From Planctomycetota bacterium (GTDB taxonomy: Bacteria; Planctomycetota; UBA1135; GCA-002686595): 64,000 nucleotides of DNA. The stretch's first letter is position 1; each line of letters begins with the position of its first letter. The DNA is taken from assembly GCA_023150475.1 (NCBI GenBank), contig JAKLKU010000015.1:62001-126000 (forward strand), written 5' to 3'. The position numbers and the translations under genes were made by a program. Below the pieces are notes generated by a model. It was not told where the DNA came from, ran no database searches, and was given only the letters and a program-made list of their open reading frames with translations. This document shows, piece by piece, positions 9,801 to 17,551 of this stretch.

Positions 9801-10650
9801 CGTTCGCGCCATCCATGCGCAGGCCGACGTTCAAGTAGTTCAGCACTTGGCTCGGTTCGTCGAGCACGGCGACCGAGCGCTGGAAGAGCTCGTTCACCAT
9901 CGACGGACCGTCCGCGTCGGCGATGACCTGCACGATCACGTCGTAGAACTGCGAGTCGACGATCGTCGGCGGGCGCAGCTCCTGGCGCAGCTTGAACGCG
10001 GGCTCGTAGCTCGACACGGACAGCACTTGGCTTTGTTGAGCGAGCGCGAGCACCGCGGCGTCCGAGCTCGCGTCGGTCTTCACGACGTACGCGTTGTTCG
10101 GCACGTAGCTGACGACACGCGCGCCGGTCGCTTCGACGCCGGCGAGCCACGCGTCGCGCACCGGACCTTGGAACTGCACGAGCCGCAGACGTCGTTCCGC
10201 GCCGCTCGCCGCTTGCGCGGGCGCGCGCAGGTCGGCCGGGATCGACGCGAGCCGCACCGCGGTCGCCGCTTGGTCCGCACCGTCGAGCAAGTACCCGTTC
10301 AGGTTGACGAGCGTGAACTCGTCGCGCACTTCGAGGCCGAGCGCCGCCAGCGCCTTGACGCCGCCGAGCGCGCCCGCGTTCACCGTCGCGACGGAGAACG
10401 AGCCGTAGTCCTCGAGCCGCAGGATCGCGCCGTACGCCGCGAGCGTGTCGAGCGCCGTCGAACCTGCCGGCACCCACACGCGGTGCACCGAACCGCGCGC
10501 GACGAAGTTCTCGGGGATCGAAAGCGAGCTCGTCGCCGTGGGACTCGAGTCCTCGAGATTCTGGAAGGACTGGGCGAACGACACCGCGGTCAGAGCCAAT
10601 GCTCCACACATCGCGGACGAAGCGACCCGAACGAAGCGGGCACTCATCAT
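6808..10650 (-). CDS. Large secreted subtilisin-like (S8) protease with Ig-like and two P/Homo B-like domains
   Basis: 1280 aa; an AGGAGG precedes the double ATG at 10650/10647. The signal peptide ends near residue 27. Residues about 30-330 look like a long propeptide region. The catalytic domain shows VVDVTDDG (Asp 352 or 353), RAGHGNINASIIGG (His 397), AIVFAAGNDG (oxyanion Asn 511) and SSGTSHSTPAISG (Ser 617). After an approximately 130-residue beta-rich domain, two copies of a PDFT(L/I)xATPxS...NGFAxNxTLSATPAISGVSY repeat form Ig-like modules. Two copies of an ...IPDNNTTG...HTYKGDLVVTLI.PDGTS.ILHNRTGG module at the C-terminus match the proprotein-convertase P domain. An extracellular protease is likely; its substrate is unknown. 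Confidence 0.9.
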   Translation of the reverse strand: MMSARFVRVASSAMCGALALTAVSFAQSFQNLEDSSPTATSSLSIPENFVARGSVHRVWVPAGSTALDTLAAYGAILRLEDYGSFSVATVNAGALGGVKALAALGLEVRDEFTLVNLNGYLLDGADQAATAVRLASIPADLRAPAQAASGAERRLRLVQFQGPVRDAWLAGVEATGARVVSYVPNNAYVVKTDASSDAAVLALAQQSQVLSVSSYEPAFKLRQELRPPTIVDSQFYDVIVQVIADADGPSMVNELFQRSVAVLDEPSQVLNYLNVGLRMDGANVLDVARDPRVFAIEPKLEARKFDEAQGQIMAANLNAAGTQPSGPGYLAWLQSKGFPGQNPFPFVVDVTDDGVDRGSTTDVNVEFKVNGAAAGASRVAFNNNYSGDALADGRAGHGNINASIIGGYNDTAGTAFEDASGYQYGLGIAPWVQLGNSKVFSNAGAGVFNQPTLTRMANAYNGGARISSNSWGYTSGTTYNADTQAHDTAVRDAVSGTAGNQELAIVFAAGNDGSAASTIHPPGTGKNVFTVGASENFRQTGTDGCAIGNTGADNAKDIISFSGRGPTSDTRKKPDIMAPGTHIEGAASRATGYDGTGVCNQYWPTGQTLYAWSSGTSHSTPAISGACALVRQYFTNNGLAAPSPAMLKAYLISDCTHMTGVGANDTLPSNNQGYGLVNLGKSFDTASRVMVDQTQVIGATGGTYTASGTIVNSALPFRVTLAWTDVPGPTTGNAYVNNLDLEVTVNGTLYRGNVFSLGGSTTGGTADIRNNVEAVYLPAGTTGSWSITVRGTNIAGDGVPGNADTTDQDFALVVYNGSSSAPTPDFTLAATPASQTVTAGGSTTFTVSNSALNGFASNITLSATPAISGVSYSFSPNPMAPNGSSTLTVTTTAGATTGTQTLTITGNGGSLTRTTNVSLTINAAPTPDFTISATPSSRTITAGTATTYTVATSALNGFAGNVTLSATPAISGVSYAFSPNPVAAGGSSTLTVTTTTGATTGTHNVSITGTSGSLVHSTNVSLTINPVGGGGNAVKTYSTTANLAIPDNNTTGVTSTRNVTDSLSVSSISVTTAITHTYKGDLVVTLIGPDGTSAILHNRTGGSTDNVSTTFSIVTASAQALSVFNGKNTVGNWSLKVQDLASADTGTLGSWSITFNGEKSASPSLAIPDNNTTGITSTLNFTATGTVAGVRVATTIPHTYKGDLVVTLIAPDGTSVILHNRTGGSTDNVSTVFPDLTASAQSLSALTGKSITGNWSLKVQDLAAADTGTLSAWTLSLTAQ

Positions 10651-11254
10651 CGAAGCCTCCTTGGGGGGTTGAGGTTGGGCGCGAGCCTAGTGGGCTCCGC
10701 CAAAGTGCGGAAGAGAGTCATGCGCACGAAAGCGGAGCACGCACCGTTCTTGGGAGCGACGTGCACGTTCGATTTCGAAGCGCACGCGATTCCACGAATG
10801 CGACGGCTCGCGATTTTTCTCGAGGTGCAGCGGAACCTGGATCGTGTGAGCGCCGTCGCTGCGCCGCGCGATGCGCGTGTGCCGCGCTCGACGCCGCGCT
10901 CGACGCCGCGCGAAGTTCCGCGGAGTGTGAGCGGCGGTCACCAACCCATCCTCCGCCCACCGACACCGAGCGGCCGTCGCGCTGACCGCCATCGCGTCGA
11001 CCGTAGACGTCCGCGCGTGTGCGACGCGCGACCGCCGCCCGAGTTCACGTGCGAGCCAGGCGACACGTTCCAGTTCCGAACTCGCGAGATCGCGAGCTTG
11101 CCCATCGAGGCGTTCGCGCGCGCTTCGACGCCGTGCGCCAAGCTCACCGGGCGTGTCGCCCCTCGCTCGAGGCACGGCGCGCGGAAGTTCGACGAGACTC
11201 GTGCCCCACGAACGGCCGGCGTGAGCTCACGCTGCGCCCTTCAGCGCCTGAGCA
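10651..11254. other. 604-bp intergenic region without a convincing gene
   Basis: Reading frames here on both strands are Arg/Ala-rich, lack recognisable motifs and carry no consistent coding bias. A short direct repeat of gctcgacgccgc lies near 10887-10912. The region should hold the promoter of the protease gene (AGGAGG ribosome site just before 10650) and the 3' end of the lipoprotein unit. No RNA gene was recognised. Confidence 0.5.
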
Positions 11255-12559
11255 TCACTCGGCGCGCCACGCCACTCGGACGAAGCGCGGGTAGTAGAGC
11301 GATTCGTCGGCGACGAGCTCGCCGAAGTCGAAACTGTTCGTCGCGTACGTCAGCACGAGGTCGGCGACCGAGAGCTCGGGATGCGCCTTGCCTGCGTACA
11401 CGAACGGCCTCGCGCGCGAGCACTCGGCAGGCGTGAAGAGCTCGCACGGCTCGGTCCAAGGACCGGTGAGCTCGCGGGCGAACGACGCGACGAGCGTGGT
11501 CGCGCCGAAACCGAGCGAGCGCACGTGGACCCAGCGCTCGAGCTCGCGATCGAAGTGCAAGGACGACTCCGCGCCGGCGTCGGCGAGGACCGGCGTCGGC
11601 GCGAGCTCGCGAGTCGCCGCACGCCATTCGCCGCGCCACTCGCCGCGCCATTCGCCGTGCCATTCGCCGTGCCATTCGCCGTGCCAGGGCTCCCCGCACC
11701 AAAGCTCCCCGCACCAAAGCTCGCCGTTCGCGAGCTCACCGCGCGCGAACTCGGCCAGCGGGAAACGCACGAGGAAGCCCGCGTGATCGCCGGGCTCGCG
11801 CAGCGCGAGGCCGACGACGTGCTCGCCGACGACGTTCAACCCTTGCGCCGCGACGAGGCCGGCGGGGAGCTCGGGTTCGTCGAGTTCGCGCACGCGCCAC
11901 TCGGCGAGCGGCCGGTCCGGCTCGTCGATCGCGACGGCCTTCCAACCGAGCGCTTCGAAGCCAAGGCCGACGCCCGGCGTGTTGCGCATCCGCGAGAAGC
12001 AGAGGACGAGCGCGCCGCCGGGCACGCGCAGTCCGTGCTGCGGCCAGAAGAAGTGGTCGCCTTCTTCGGTGAGCCACGAGCTCTCGCGCGGGCCCCACGC
12101 GAACTCGATGCGCGCCGTGCTCGGATCGAGCCCGGTCTGGAGCGCGACCGAGTTGCGCACCATCGCACAGTCGCGCCGCGTCGCGTGCGCCAGATCGATG
12201 TCGTCCTGTGCGGCGGCCTCGTTCCCCGCAGCCTCGTTCCCCGCAGCCTCGTTCCCCACAGCCTCGTTCCCCGCAGCCTCGTTCACCGAGCCGGCGCGCA
12301 CGACGAACGTGTCGCCGAAGAGCCAGAGCACCCTGTCGCCACCGAGCGCCACCGAAAACGCCGCATCCGCCCCGCGCCAGCGTGGATCACGATGAAAGAG
12401 CGCGTCGGCTTCTGGCGATTCCGTGGCGTGCTCGAGCTCCACGGCGCGCTCGTGTTCCCTGGCGGGCAACACCCTGTCGTCGGTCGCACAGCCCGCCGCG
12501 AGCAGCACGACCACGCATGACGCTCGTTGCCGACGGTCAGCGAGTCGCAGAGGGATCAT
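11255..12559 (-). CDS. DUF4185-like beta-propeller lipoprotein with two in-frame minisatellites
   Basis: 434 aa. The leader ends in LLAAGC, a lipobox with Cys near residue 24. The body has VLWLFGDTFV, then SVALQTG and FFWPQHG, WxEPxELF and PFVYAGKAHPEL, the pattern of DUF4185/glycosidase-like five-bladed propellers that bind or cleave surface glycans. Two repeat tracts interrupt the fold. One is five NEA(A/V)G units from a 15-bp repeat. The other is about eight four- or five-residue W-(H/R/C)-G-E units from 12- and 15-bp repeats. Both keep the frame, so the protein is likely expressed and the tracts are variable loops. Enzymatic activity is not shown by the sequence. Confidence 0.65.
   Translation of the reverse strand: MIPLRLADRRQRASCVVVLLAAGCATDDRVLPAREHERAVELEHATESPEADALFHRDPRWRGADAAFSVALGGDRVLWLFGDTFVVRAGSVNEAAGNEAVGNEAAGNEAAGNEAAAQDDIDLAHATRRDCAMVRNSVALQTGLDPSTARIEFAWGPRESSWLTEEGDHFFWPQHGLRVPGGALVLCFSRMRNTPGVGLGFEALGWKAVAIDEPDRPLAEWRVRELDEPELPAGLVAAQGLNVVGEHVVGLALREPGDHAGFLVRFPLAEFARGELANGELWCGELWCGEPWHGEWHGEWHGEWRGEWRGEWRAATRELAPTPVLADAGAESSLHFDRELERWVHVRSLGFGATTLVASFARELTGPWTEPCELFTPAECSRARPFVYAGKAHPELSVADLVLTYATNSFDFGELVADESLYYPRFVRVAWRAE
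11622..11723. repeat. 12-bp minisatellite inside the DUF4185-like gene
   Basis: Six units of 12 bp (consensus ygccattcgccg) at 11622-11693, followed by two 15-bp units (ccgcaccaaagctcs) to 11723. Read on the - strand they encode W-R-G-E, W-H-G-E and C-G-E-L-W repeats. Unit lengths are multiples of three, so gain or loss of units keeps the frame. Confidence 0.85.
12216..12290. repeat. 15-bp minisatellite inside the DUF4185-like gene
   Basis: Five units of 15 bp (consensus gcctcgttccccgca), the third and last with substitutions. On the - strand they encode N-E-A-A-G repeats just after the first propeller strand (VLWLFGDTFVVRAG). Confidence 0.85.
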
Positions 12560-12679
12560 GGCCGTCGAGCTCGCACTCTAGCCCCACCGGGTCAGTGTCG
12601 TCCTCGCGGAACACGTCGTGACGGCACGCCTGCATGCGCCGCGCTCACCATGCGCGTTCCGACGGTGTCGACTGACCAG

Positions 12680-13365
12680 ATGGCGCTCGCTGGGGCTCTC
12701 GCGAGCGACCTTGCGCGCCGACCTGATCGTCCGATCGACCGGGCGCCCAGGCGCCCGATCGACCGGTCGCCCGGGCGCCGGATCATTCGGCACGCGGTGG
12801 CGGAGGTCGAGACGGTCCCTGGCTGGACGACGGACCTCGGCGCAGGGCAGGGATGGCGCTGGAGCTCGGCGATTCCGCTGGCGGGCCGTTCCGGCGCGAT
12901 CACGCTCGAGCGCCGTGACCTGCGCCTCTCCGACGTCTGCACGCCCTACTCGTGGGACCACATTGGATCGGGCCGATCCTCCCGATCTTCCCCGTATTGA
13001 TGGGAGCCGGGTCGTCTCGCCCGAACCTCTCCATCGAGTCGTGGGTCGAACGCACTCGAACCGACGTCGTGCTCCGACCGACGGATGTCGTCGCCGAACT
13101 ACCCGGCGAGCGAAGCGTCCTGCGTCGGTCAGCGAAAGTGCAGAGGGTGGTCGACGGCGAGGTGCGGGAAGCAGCCGTCGAATTGGACGCCGCCACGACG
13201 CTTCGCGCGGATGACGTGCTCGTGCTCGACGACCCGGCGAATGGGTCCGACCGGCTCGCCGTGATCCCGCCGGGCACGCTCGCCGATCGACGACCGCCAC
13301 GGCTCGGCTTCCGGCGCGAGAACACGCTGACGCTCGTCTCCTTCTTGCCAGGCTCGAGCCGCTGA
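12680..13365 (+). pseudogene. Possible frameshifted small gene (two overlapping frames)
   Basis: Two adjacent + frames look protein-like rather than Arg-rich. The first, from the ATG at 12680, contains VETVPGWTTDLGAGQGWRW, SSAIPLAGRSGAITLERRDL and LSDVCTPYS, then degenerates and stops near 13000. The second, from about 12952 to 13365, begins VGPHWIGPILPIFPVL and continues with beta-strand-rich sequence (SIESWVERTRTDVVLRP, ELDAATTLRADDVLVL, LTLVSFLPGSSR). The splice point, near 12935-12955, needs a one-base shift. This may be a decayed gene or a sequencing error. No family recognised. Confidence 0.35.
12733..12780. repeat. Two 24-bp direct repeats, GC-rich and partly palindromic
   Basis: Two copies of gatcgaccggncgcccnggcgccc follow each other, the second with substitutions. 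Each copy contains gggcgccc-like palindromes and could fold. They lie in the 5' part of the possible frameshifted gene. Confidence 0.6.
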
Positions 13366-13583
13366 TCCCTGATCCGGCGCGAGCGCGCCTCGAGCGGCAC
13401 GCCGGTGCCAATCGCGGGAGCGATCGCCGAAGAAATGGCCCGCTACCCGCAATCGTGCGGAGTTGGTGTGGTCAGAAACAGTGCGGGCGATTCGTCCACT
13501 CCGGGGAGTCCTCCCCGAGCGCCTGCGCTTGCTCGCCTTCCCATTCCGGCGCGGTCGCACCCCGCGCTGACTCCACCCACGCC

Positions 13584-15077
13584 ATGCGTTCCATTCGCTC
13601 GCTGATCGTGATTCTCGCGCTCGCCGTCTTGGTCGCCTTCTTGTGGCGCACGTTTGCGGGCGGCGGCGGCGGTGGATCGTCGGCCGAAGCGCCGAATCTC
13701 GGCTCTGCAACCGGCGCGGAGGAGGAGGTCGTCGACGTCCCCGCGGCCTCCGCACGCACCGCGAAGGCCGTCGAGGCGAGCGCGCAGCGAGTCCGCCCGC
13801 CTGAGCTCGACGCTCTGTCGCTCGAAGAACGGCTCGCCGCGATCGCCCGCACCGAGGGCGAGGTCATGCAGAAAGGGCCGACCCCTGAGTTGACCCAGCG
13901 GCTCGAGGATCTCCTTGCGCCGCTGTTCGAACACCCCGGAACGCTGCACGACGTGCTCGACAATCTCGTCGCCCGCAAATGGAAGCCCGCCGGCGAGGAG
14001 GCGAAACGCATCGACGTCGTCGAATACGGCGGCTGTCGCGCGCTCTATTGGGCCGTGGTGACGTTCCACTCGGAGCAGAGCCCGTACTTCGCGGAAGCGA
14101 CCGGACGTGAACTGTTCCTGGCGATTCTCTCCAACGTGCCGAATCTGCAGGAGCCGGTGCTCTCGACGTTGCTCGAGCAGTTGATCCGTGCGGAGGTCGA
14201 CGGCAAGCCGCTGGTCGCGCGCTACATCTTCGAGGTCCTCGAGCTGCGCGCGTTCTTCAAGGAGCACAAGACGCTGTTCTCGGAGGTTCTCGCTCGCCTC
14301 GGCGAAACGATGACGCCGGAAGAACGGGATCGCTTCTTCGGCACGTACCTCAGCGACCTGACGGATCCGGTGCTGATCGGAGCCGCGATCAAGTTCTTGT
14401 TGCAAGGCACCAATCCCGCGGCGGCCCTGTCGCTCGCCGAATCGTTGTTCGACGACCCGAACACGCCGGTCGACGTGCGCCTCGCCATCGCCCAAGCGGT
14501 GGTGGACGGCTCCGCGGACGCGTACGCGGCAACACAATTCCTCGCCGAGCGCATCGAGCAGACTCGGAACTCACCCGGTCTCTGGATGAGCCTGGCGAAC
14601 AAACCGGATGCGTACCCCGCGATCGACGCGGAGTATCGCAATCTGCTCGCGAACGACGCGAACCCTCGAGCGCGGGAGAAGCTCGTCTCCGCGATGATCG
14701 GTGCGAGTCCCGAAGACTTGGATCGCATCGCGAAGCTCGCGTACGAGGATCCGGATCCGAAAGTGCGCGGACAGGCACTGATGACCGCCACCGCCTCGGC
14801 CGGCTGGAAGCCGACACCGGACGCGATGAAGGACCTGCGTTCGAGCTACGCGACCGGCGCGGATCCGATGCGAACCGTGGCCGCCGCCGGCAACATCGCG
14901 AGCAAGGCCCAACAAGTCGGCGCGACGGACGTGCGCGACGACGCGATCGACTTCCTGCTCGATGCTCTCGACGATCCCATGGCCTCTCCCCAGGCGAAGC
15001 AGTCCGCGTTGGATGCTCTCAAGCATCATTTGTCCGACGCGGAATGGCAGTCTCTTCAAGGAAAGGTCAAGAAATGA
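13584..15077 (+). CDS. Membrane-anchored HEAT-like repeat protein
   Basis: 497 aa from the ATG at 13584, which places a single N-terminal membrane segment (SLIVILALAVLVAFLW) right after a basic start. A Gly/Ser and acidic spacer follows (residues 28-65). The rest is all-helical, with repeated units such as DPNTPVDVRLAIAQAVVD, DANPRAREKLVSAMI and YEDPDPKVRGQALMTATA, typical of HEAT-like scaffolds facing the periplasm. Its stop overlaps the start of the next gene (ATGA), so it is translationally coupled to the first small Cys-rich protein. A distant architectural relative is at 39103-39951. The binding partner is unknown. Confidence 0.75.
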   Translation: MRSIRSLIVILALAVLVAFLWRTFAGGGGGGSSAEAPNLGSATGAEEEVVDVPAASARTAKAVEASAQRVRPPELDALSLEERLAAIARTEGEVMQKGPTPELTQRLEDLLAPLFEHPGTLHDVLDNLVARKWKPAGEEAKRIDVVEYGGCRALYWAVVTFHSEQSPYFAEATGRELFLAILSNVPNLQEPVLSTLLEQLIRAEVDGKPLVARYIFEVLELRAFFKEHKTLFSEVLARLGETMTPEERDRFFGTYLSDLTDPVLIGAAIKFLLQGTNPAAALSLAESLFDDPNTPVDVRLAIAQAVVDGSADAYAATQFLAERIEQTRNSPGLWMSLANKPDAYPAIDAEYRNLLANDANPRAREKLVSAMIGASPEDLDRIAKLAYEDPDPKVRGQALMTATASAGWKPTPDAMKDLRSSYATGADPMRTVAAAGNIASKAQQVGATDVRDDAIDFLLDALDDPMASPQAKQSALDALKHHLSDAEWQSLQGKVKK

Positions 15078-15511
15078 AATACCCGCTGTTCTCGCTCGCC
15101 GCTTCAGTCAGCTTCGCAACGTTCGGTGCGCTCGCACCGGCGATGGACGTATCGGGAACGACTCCGACTCCGCGCGGTTGTCCGGATCGCAAGGCGACGG
15201 CCGTCGACTCGGAGTACATCGAGCTCGGCCCTCAAACCGCGTGTGCTTCCGGCGTCAAGCTGAAGAATGGCGAGGTCTGGGTTCCGAGTTGCCCCGAGAA
15301 GCTGACGATCGTGCCGTGGCATGGTGAGTGCCATGGCGAACCGAACGAAGGGACGCGATGCATGATCCTCGGTGACCTGCCGGTCTCGACGGGCACGTGC
15401 TCGTGCGATTCCGTGATCTTCATCGGGAACTGGGTCGTCGTCGGTTGCACGTGCAGCGACTTCGTGGCCTCGGGCACGGTCGAGAACTTCGGCACGCAAG
15501 ACTGCGTCTGA
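15074..15511 (+). CDS. Small Cys-rich secreted protein, paralogue A
   Basis: 145 aa; the ATG at 15074 overlaps the upstream stop. A signal peptide (MKYPLFSLAASVSFATFGALAPA) precedes CPDRKATAVDSEYIELGPQT. Eight or more cysteines follow, including CSCDS and CTCS pairs, and a CHGEPNEGTRCM segment. It aligns over its length with the protein at 15719-16159 (CPDxKATxVD, xECxGxxNEGTxC, CxC, FGTVEDF/SGTVENF). No family recognised. Paired CxC motifs could form disulfides or bind metal in the periplasm or outside; the close link to the HEAT-like gene suggests they act together. Confidence 0.7.
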   Translation: MKYPLFSLAASVSFATFGALAPAMDVSGTTPTPRGCPDRKATAVDSEYIELGPQTACASGVKLKNGEVWVPSCPEKLTIVPWHGECHGEPNEGTRCMILGDLPVSTGTCSCDSVIFIGNWVVVGCTCSDFVASGTVENFGTQDCV

Positions 15512-15517
15512 CGCTGC

Positions 15518-15601
15518 CCGGCCGATGTTCACCGGCCGATGTTCACCGGCCGATGCTCACCGGCTGATGCTCAGCGGCTGATGCTCAGCGGCTGATATTC
15601 G
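15518..15601. repeat. 14-bp minisatellite between the two paralogues
   Basis: Six units of 14 bp start 7 bases after the stop codon at 15511: ccggccgatgttca twice, then ccggccgatgctca, ccggctgatgctca, gcggctgatgctca and gcggctgatattcg. Units diverge gradually from left to right, as expected of stepwise duplication. The array is non-coding, since 14 is not a multiple of three. Confidence 0.9.
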
Positions 15602-15718
15602 GCGAATCGTGTGGGCCGCGCGCGCGAGCGACGACGCAACGGCCCGAATTTCATTCCTCGCTCCCAGGCGCGCAACGAGCTCGGGCGGACCGCCTGCGTA
15701 GTTTCCCGACATTCACCC

Positions 15719-16159
15719 ATGATGATTCGCATTTCCATAGCAGCGATTTCGTGCCTGTTCTTGCTCTCGAGCGCCACCCAGGCGCGTCAGTGCCCCGACA
15801 AGAAGGCCACCCAGGTCGATGGCTCCATCGTGAACTCGGGCGACGAGGACACGTGCGGGGTCGGTCTGGTGATCTTCGGCGTCGGGGGCGGCTTGTTCGG
15901 CGAGAAATGTCCGGACGCCAAGATCCTCACCCCTGCTCACCAAGAGTGCCTCGGCGACGACAACGAAGGAACGAAGTGCGTCGCGGACGACGACATGATC
16001 GTCGAGCGACAGTCGTGCGCCTGCGGTGGACTCGTCGTCCCGTGGATCGCCGTCGGCATCCCGACGACCTGTGAGTGCGATCCGCCGATCGCGTTCGGCA
16101 CGGTCGAGGACTTCAAGACGATGCCGTGTCCCGAGGTGCAGGATCCGACGGCCCGCTGA
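15719..16159 (+). CDS. Small Cys-rich secreted protein, paralogue B
   Basis: 146 aa from the double ATG at 15719/15722. The signal peptide MMIRISIAAISCLFLLSSAT is followed by ARQCPDKKATQVDGSIVNSG, matching paralogue A. Cysteines recur as CSCD/CACG and CECD-like pairs plus LTPAHQECLGDDNEGTKC. It lies 207 bases after paralogue A, across the 14-bp repeat array, and probably arose by tandem duplication. Function unknown; export is the only safe prediction. Confidence 0.7.
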   Translation: MMIRISIAAISCLFLLSSATQARQCPDKKATQVDGSIVNSGDEDTCGVGLVIFGVGGGLFGEKCPDAKILTPAHQECLGDDNEGTKCVADDDMIVERQSCACGGLVVPWIAVGIPTTCECDPPIAFGTVEDFKTMPCPEVQDPTAR

Positions 16160-16272
16160 CCTCACGATCGCGGCATGGTCCATCGTCGCGCGCCGTCCGG
16201 CATGCACCGGGCGGCGCGCCTCGAGGACCCACGAAGTTCGGAGCGGAGCGTGCGCCGACTCGACCGCTCACG

Positions 16273-16312
16273 CCCCGGCGCGCCCCGGCGCGACCCGGCG
16301 CGACCCGGCGCG
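16273..16312. repeat. 10-bp tandem repeat in the intergenic region
   Basis: Four units of 10 bp (mcccggcgcg) between the Cys-rich protein gene (+) and the end of the E1 alpha gene (-). It may be part of a convergent terminator region; no clean hairpin with a T-run is visible. Confidence 0.6.
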
Positions 16313-16388
16313 CGCATCGCACGCGCGCCAGCGCCGCAGCGCGCGTGCGCCGGCCCGGTCGAGCGCGCGGCTTCGGACGCGGACGCAG

Positions 16389-17501
16389 TCAGAGCGGGAA
16401 CGCGCCGTCGCCCTTTTGAGCGTGGCCGAGACGTTCGGCGACCGCGATGAACTTGTTGTATTGCAGGCGGAGGTGGCGCGGGACGTCGGCGTAGACGTCC
16501 TCCACCAACGTCTTGAGCGCCATCGGCGGCGCAGCTTCTTGGCGGTGGATCTCCGCGTCGATCTCGGTAGTCAGTTCCTGCTCGAGCATCGCGCGGTCGC
16601 CCGCCTTCAACAGGCCGCGGCCGAGCAAATAGCGCTCGAACCGATCCATCGGGTCGCGCGCGGCCCACGCGTCGACCTCCGCCTGGTCGCGGTACTTGGA
16701 GGGATCGTCCGACGACGAGTGCCCGAGCATGCGATACGTCTTCAGCACGATCAGCGTCGGTCCGCCGCCGGAACGCGCGCGGTCGAGCGCTCGTTTGCAC
16801 TCGCGGTAACACGCGAGCACGTCGTTGCCGTCGACTTCGACGCCGGGCACGCCGTACGCGGCGCCTTTGTCGGCGAACGACTCGGCGGCGGTCTGCTCTC
16901 GGTTGCACACCGAGATCGCCCAGCCGTTGTCGATGCACACGAAGTAGCACGGCGCCTGCCACACGCCGGCGAAGTTCAGCCCGGAGTGGAAACCGTTCGA
17001 GCTCGTCGCTCCGTCGCCGAAGTAGATCGCGTGGACTTCGCCCGAGCCGCGCACTTTCGCTGCGTAGGCCGCGCCGACGCCGTGCGAGATCTGCGTGCCG
17101 ATCACGCTGGACCACGACGGGTAGTTCGAGCCCTTGTGCTGGAAGTGGTTGCACATCTGGCGGCCCTTCGCAGTGTCGTTCGCGTTGCAGTACATCTGCG
17201 CGAGGTACTCCGCGAGCGGCAGGCCACGCATCACTGCGGCGCCGCCTTCACGCAAGCCGGACCAGAGCCAGTCGCGTTTCTCGAGCGCGTACGCCGAGCC
17301 GATGATCGCCGCTTCGAGCCCTTTCGCAGTGCCGACGAAGCCGATGCGCCCGGCGCGCTGGAGCTTGAGCATGCGCTCGTCGAGCACGCGCACCCGCAGC
17401 ATGTGCGTGAAGAGCGCCCGCAGCTCGGACTCGGAGAGCTTGGGCGCCTCGCCGACCAACCGGCCGTCGGGTTCCAGGATGCGTTGCAGTGTGATCGTCA
17501 C
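16389..17501 (-). CDS. Orphan 2-oxoacid dehydrogenase E1 component, alpha subunit
   Basis: 370 aa from a GTG start at 17501, with GAGAGG upstream. It shows the E1 alpha blocks: MLRVRVLDERMLKLQRAGRI, then WSGLREGG, the ThDP/Mg motif GDGATSSNGFHSGLNFAG ending in CIDNGWAIS, and TYRMLGHSSSDDPSKYR with the phosphorylation-loop-like region. E1 decarboxylates a 2-oxoacid and passes the acyl group to lipoyl-E2. It is clearly paralogous to the E1 alpha at 56207-57325. No E1 beta, E2 or E3 lies next to it, so it either pairs with distant subunits or uses the E1 beta of the second operon. The motif ends in DN rather than the more usual NN. Confidence 0.88.
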   Translation of the reverse strand: MTITLQRILEPDGRLVGEAPKLSESELRALFTHMLRVRVLDERMLKLQRAGRIGFVGTAKGLEAAIIGSAYALEKRDWLWSGLREGGAAVMRGLPLAEYLAQMYCNANDTAKGRQMCNHFQHKGSNYPSWSSVIGTQISHGVGAAYAAKVRGSGEVHAIYFGDGATSSNGFHSGLNFAGVWQAPCYFVCIDNGWAISVCNREQTAAESFADKGAAYGVPGVEVDGNDVLACYRECKRALDRARSGGGPTLIVLKTYRMLGHSSSDDPSKYRDQAEVDAWAARDPMDRFERYLLGRGLLKAGDRAMLEQELTTEIDAEIHRQEAAPPMALKTLVEDVYADVPRHLRLQYNKFIAVAERLGHAQKGDGAFPL

Positions 17502-17551
17502 GCGAGGCCTCTCGAAGGGCGCCGCATTCTAGAGGCGGCTCGCGCGGCGCG

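Noticed and set aside
5098..11436. A 2112-codon open frame on the + strand covering the C1q-like and protease genes
   Set aside because: It is Arg/Val/Asp-rich with no domain, runs antisense to two clear genes with signal peptides and ribosome sites, and is explained by GC-rich third positions removing stops.
12578..13411. A 277-codon - strand frame over the gap after the DUF4185-like gene
   Set aside because: Arg-rich throughout, no leader or motif; + strand pieces in the same place look more protein-like.
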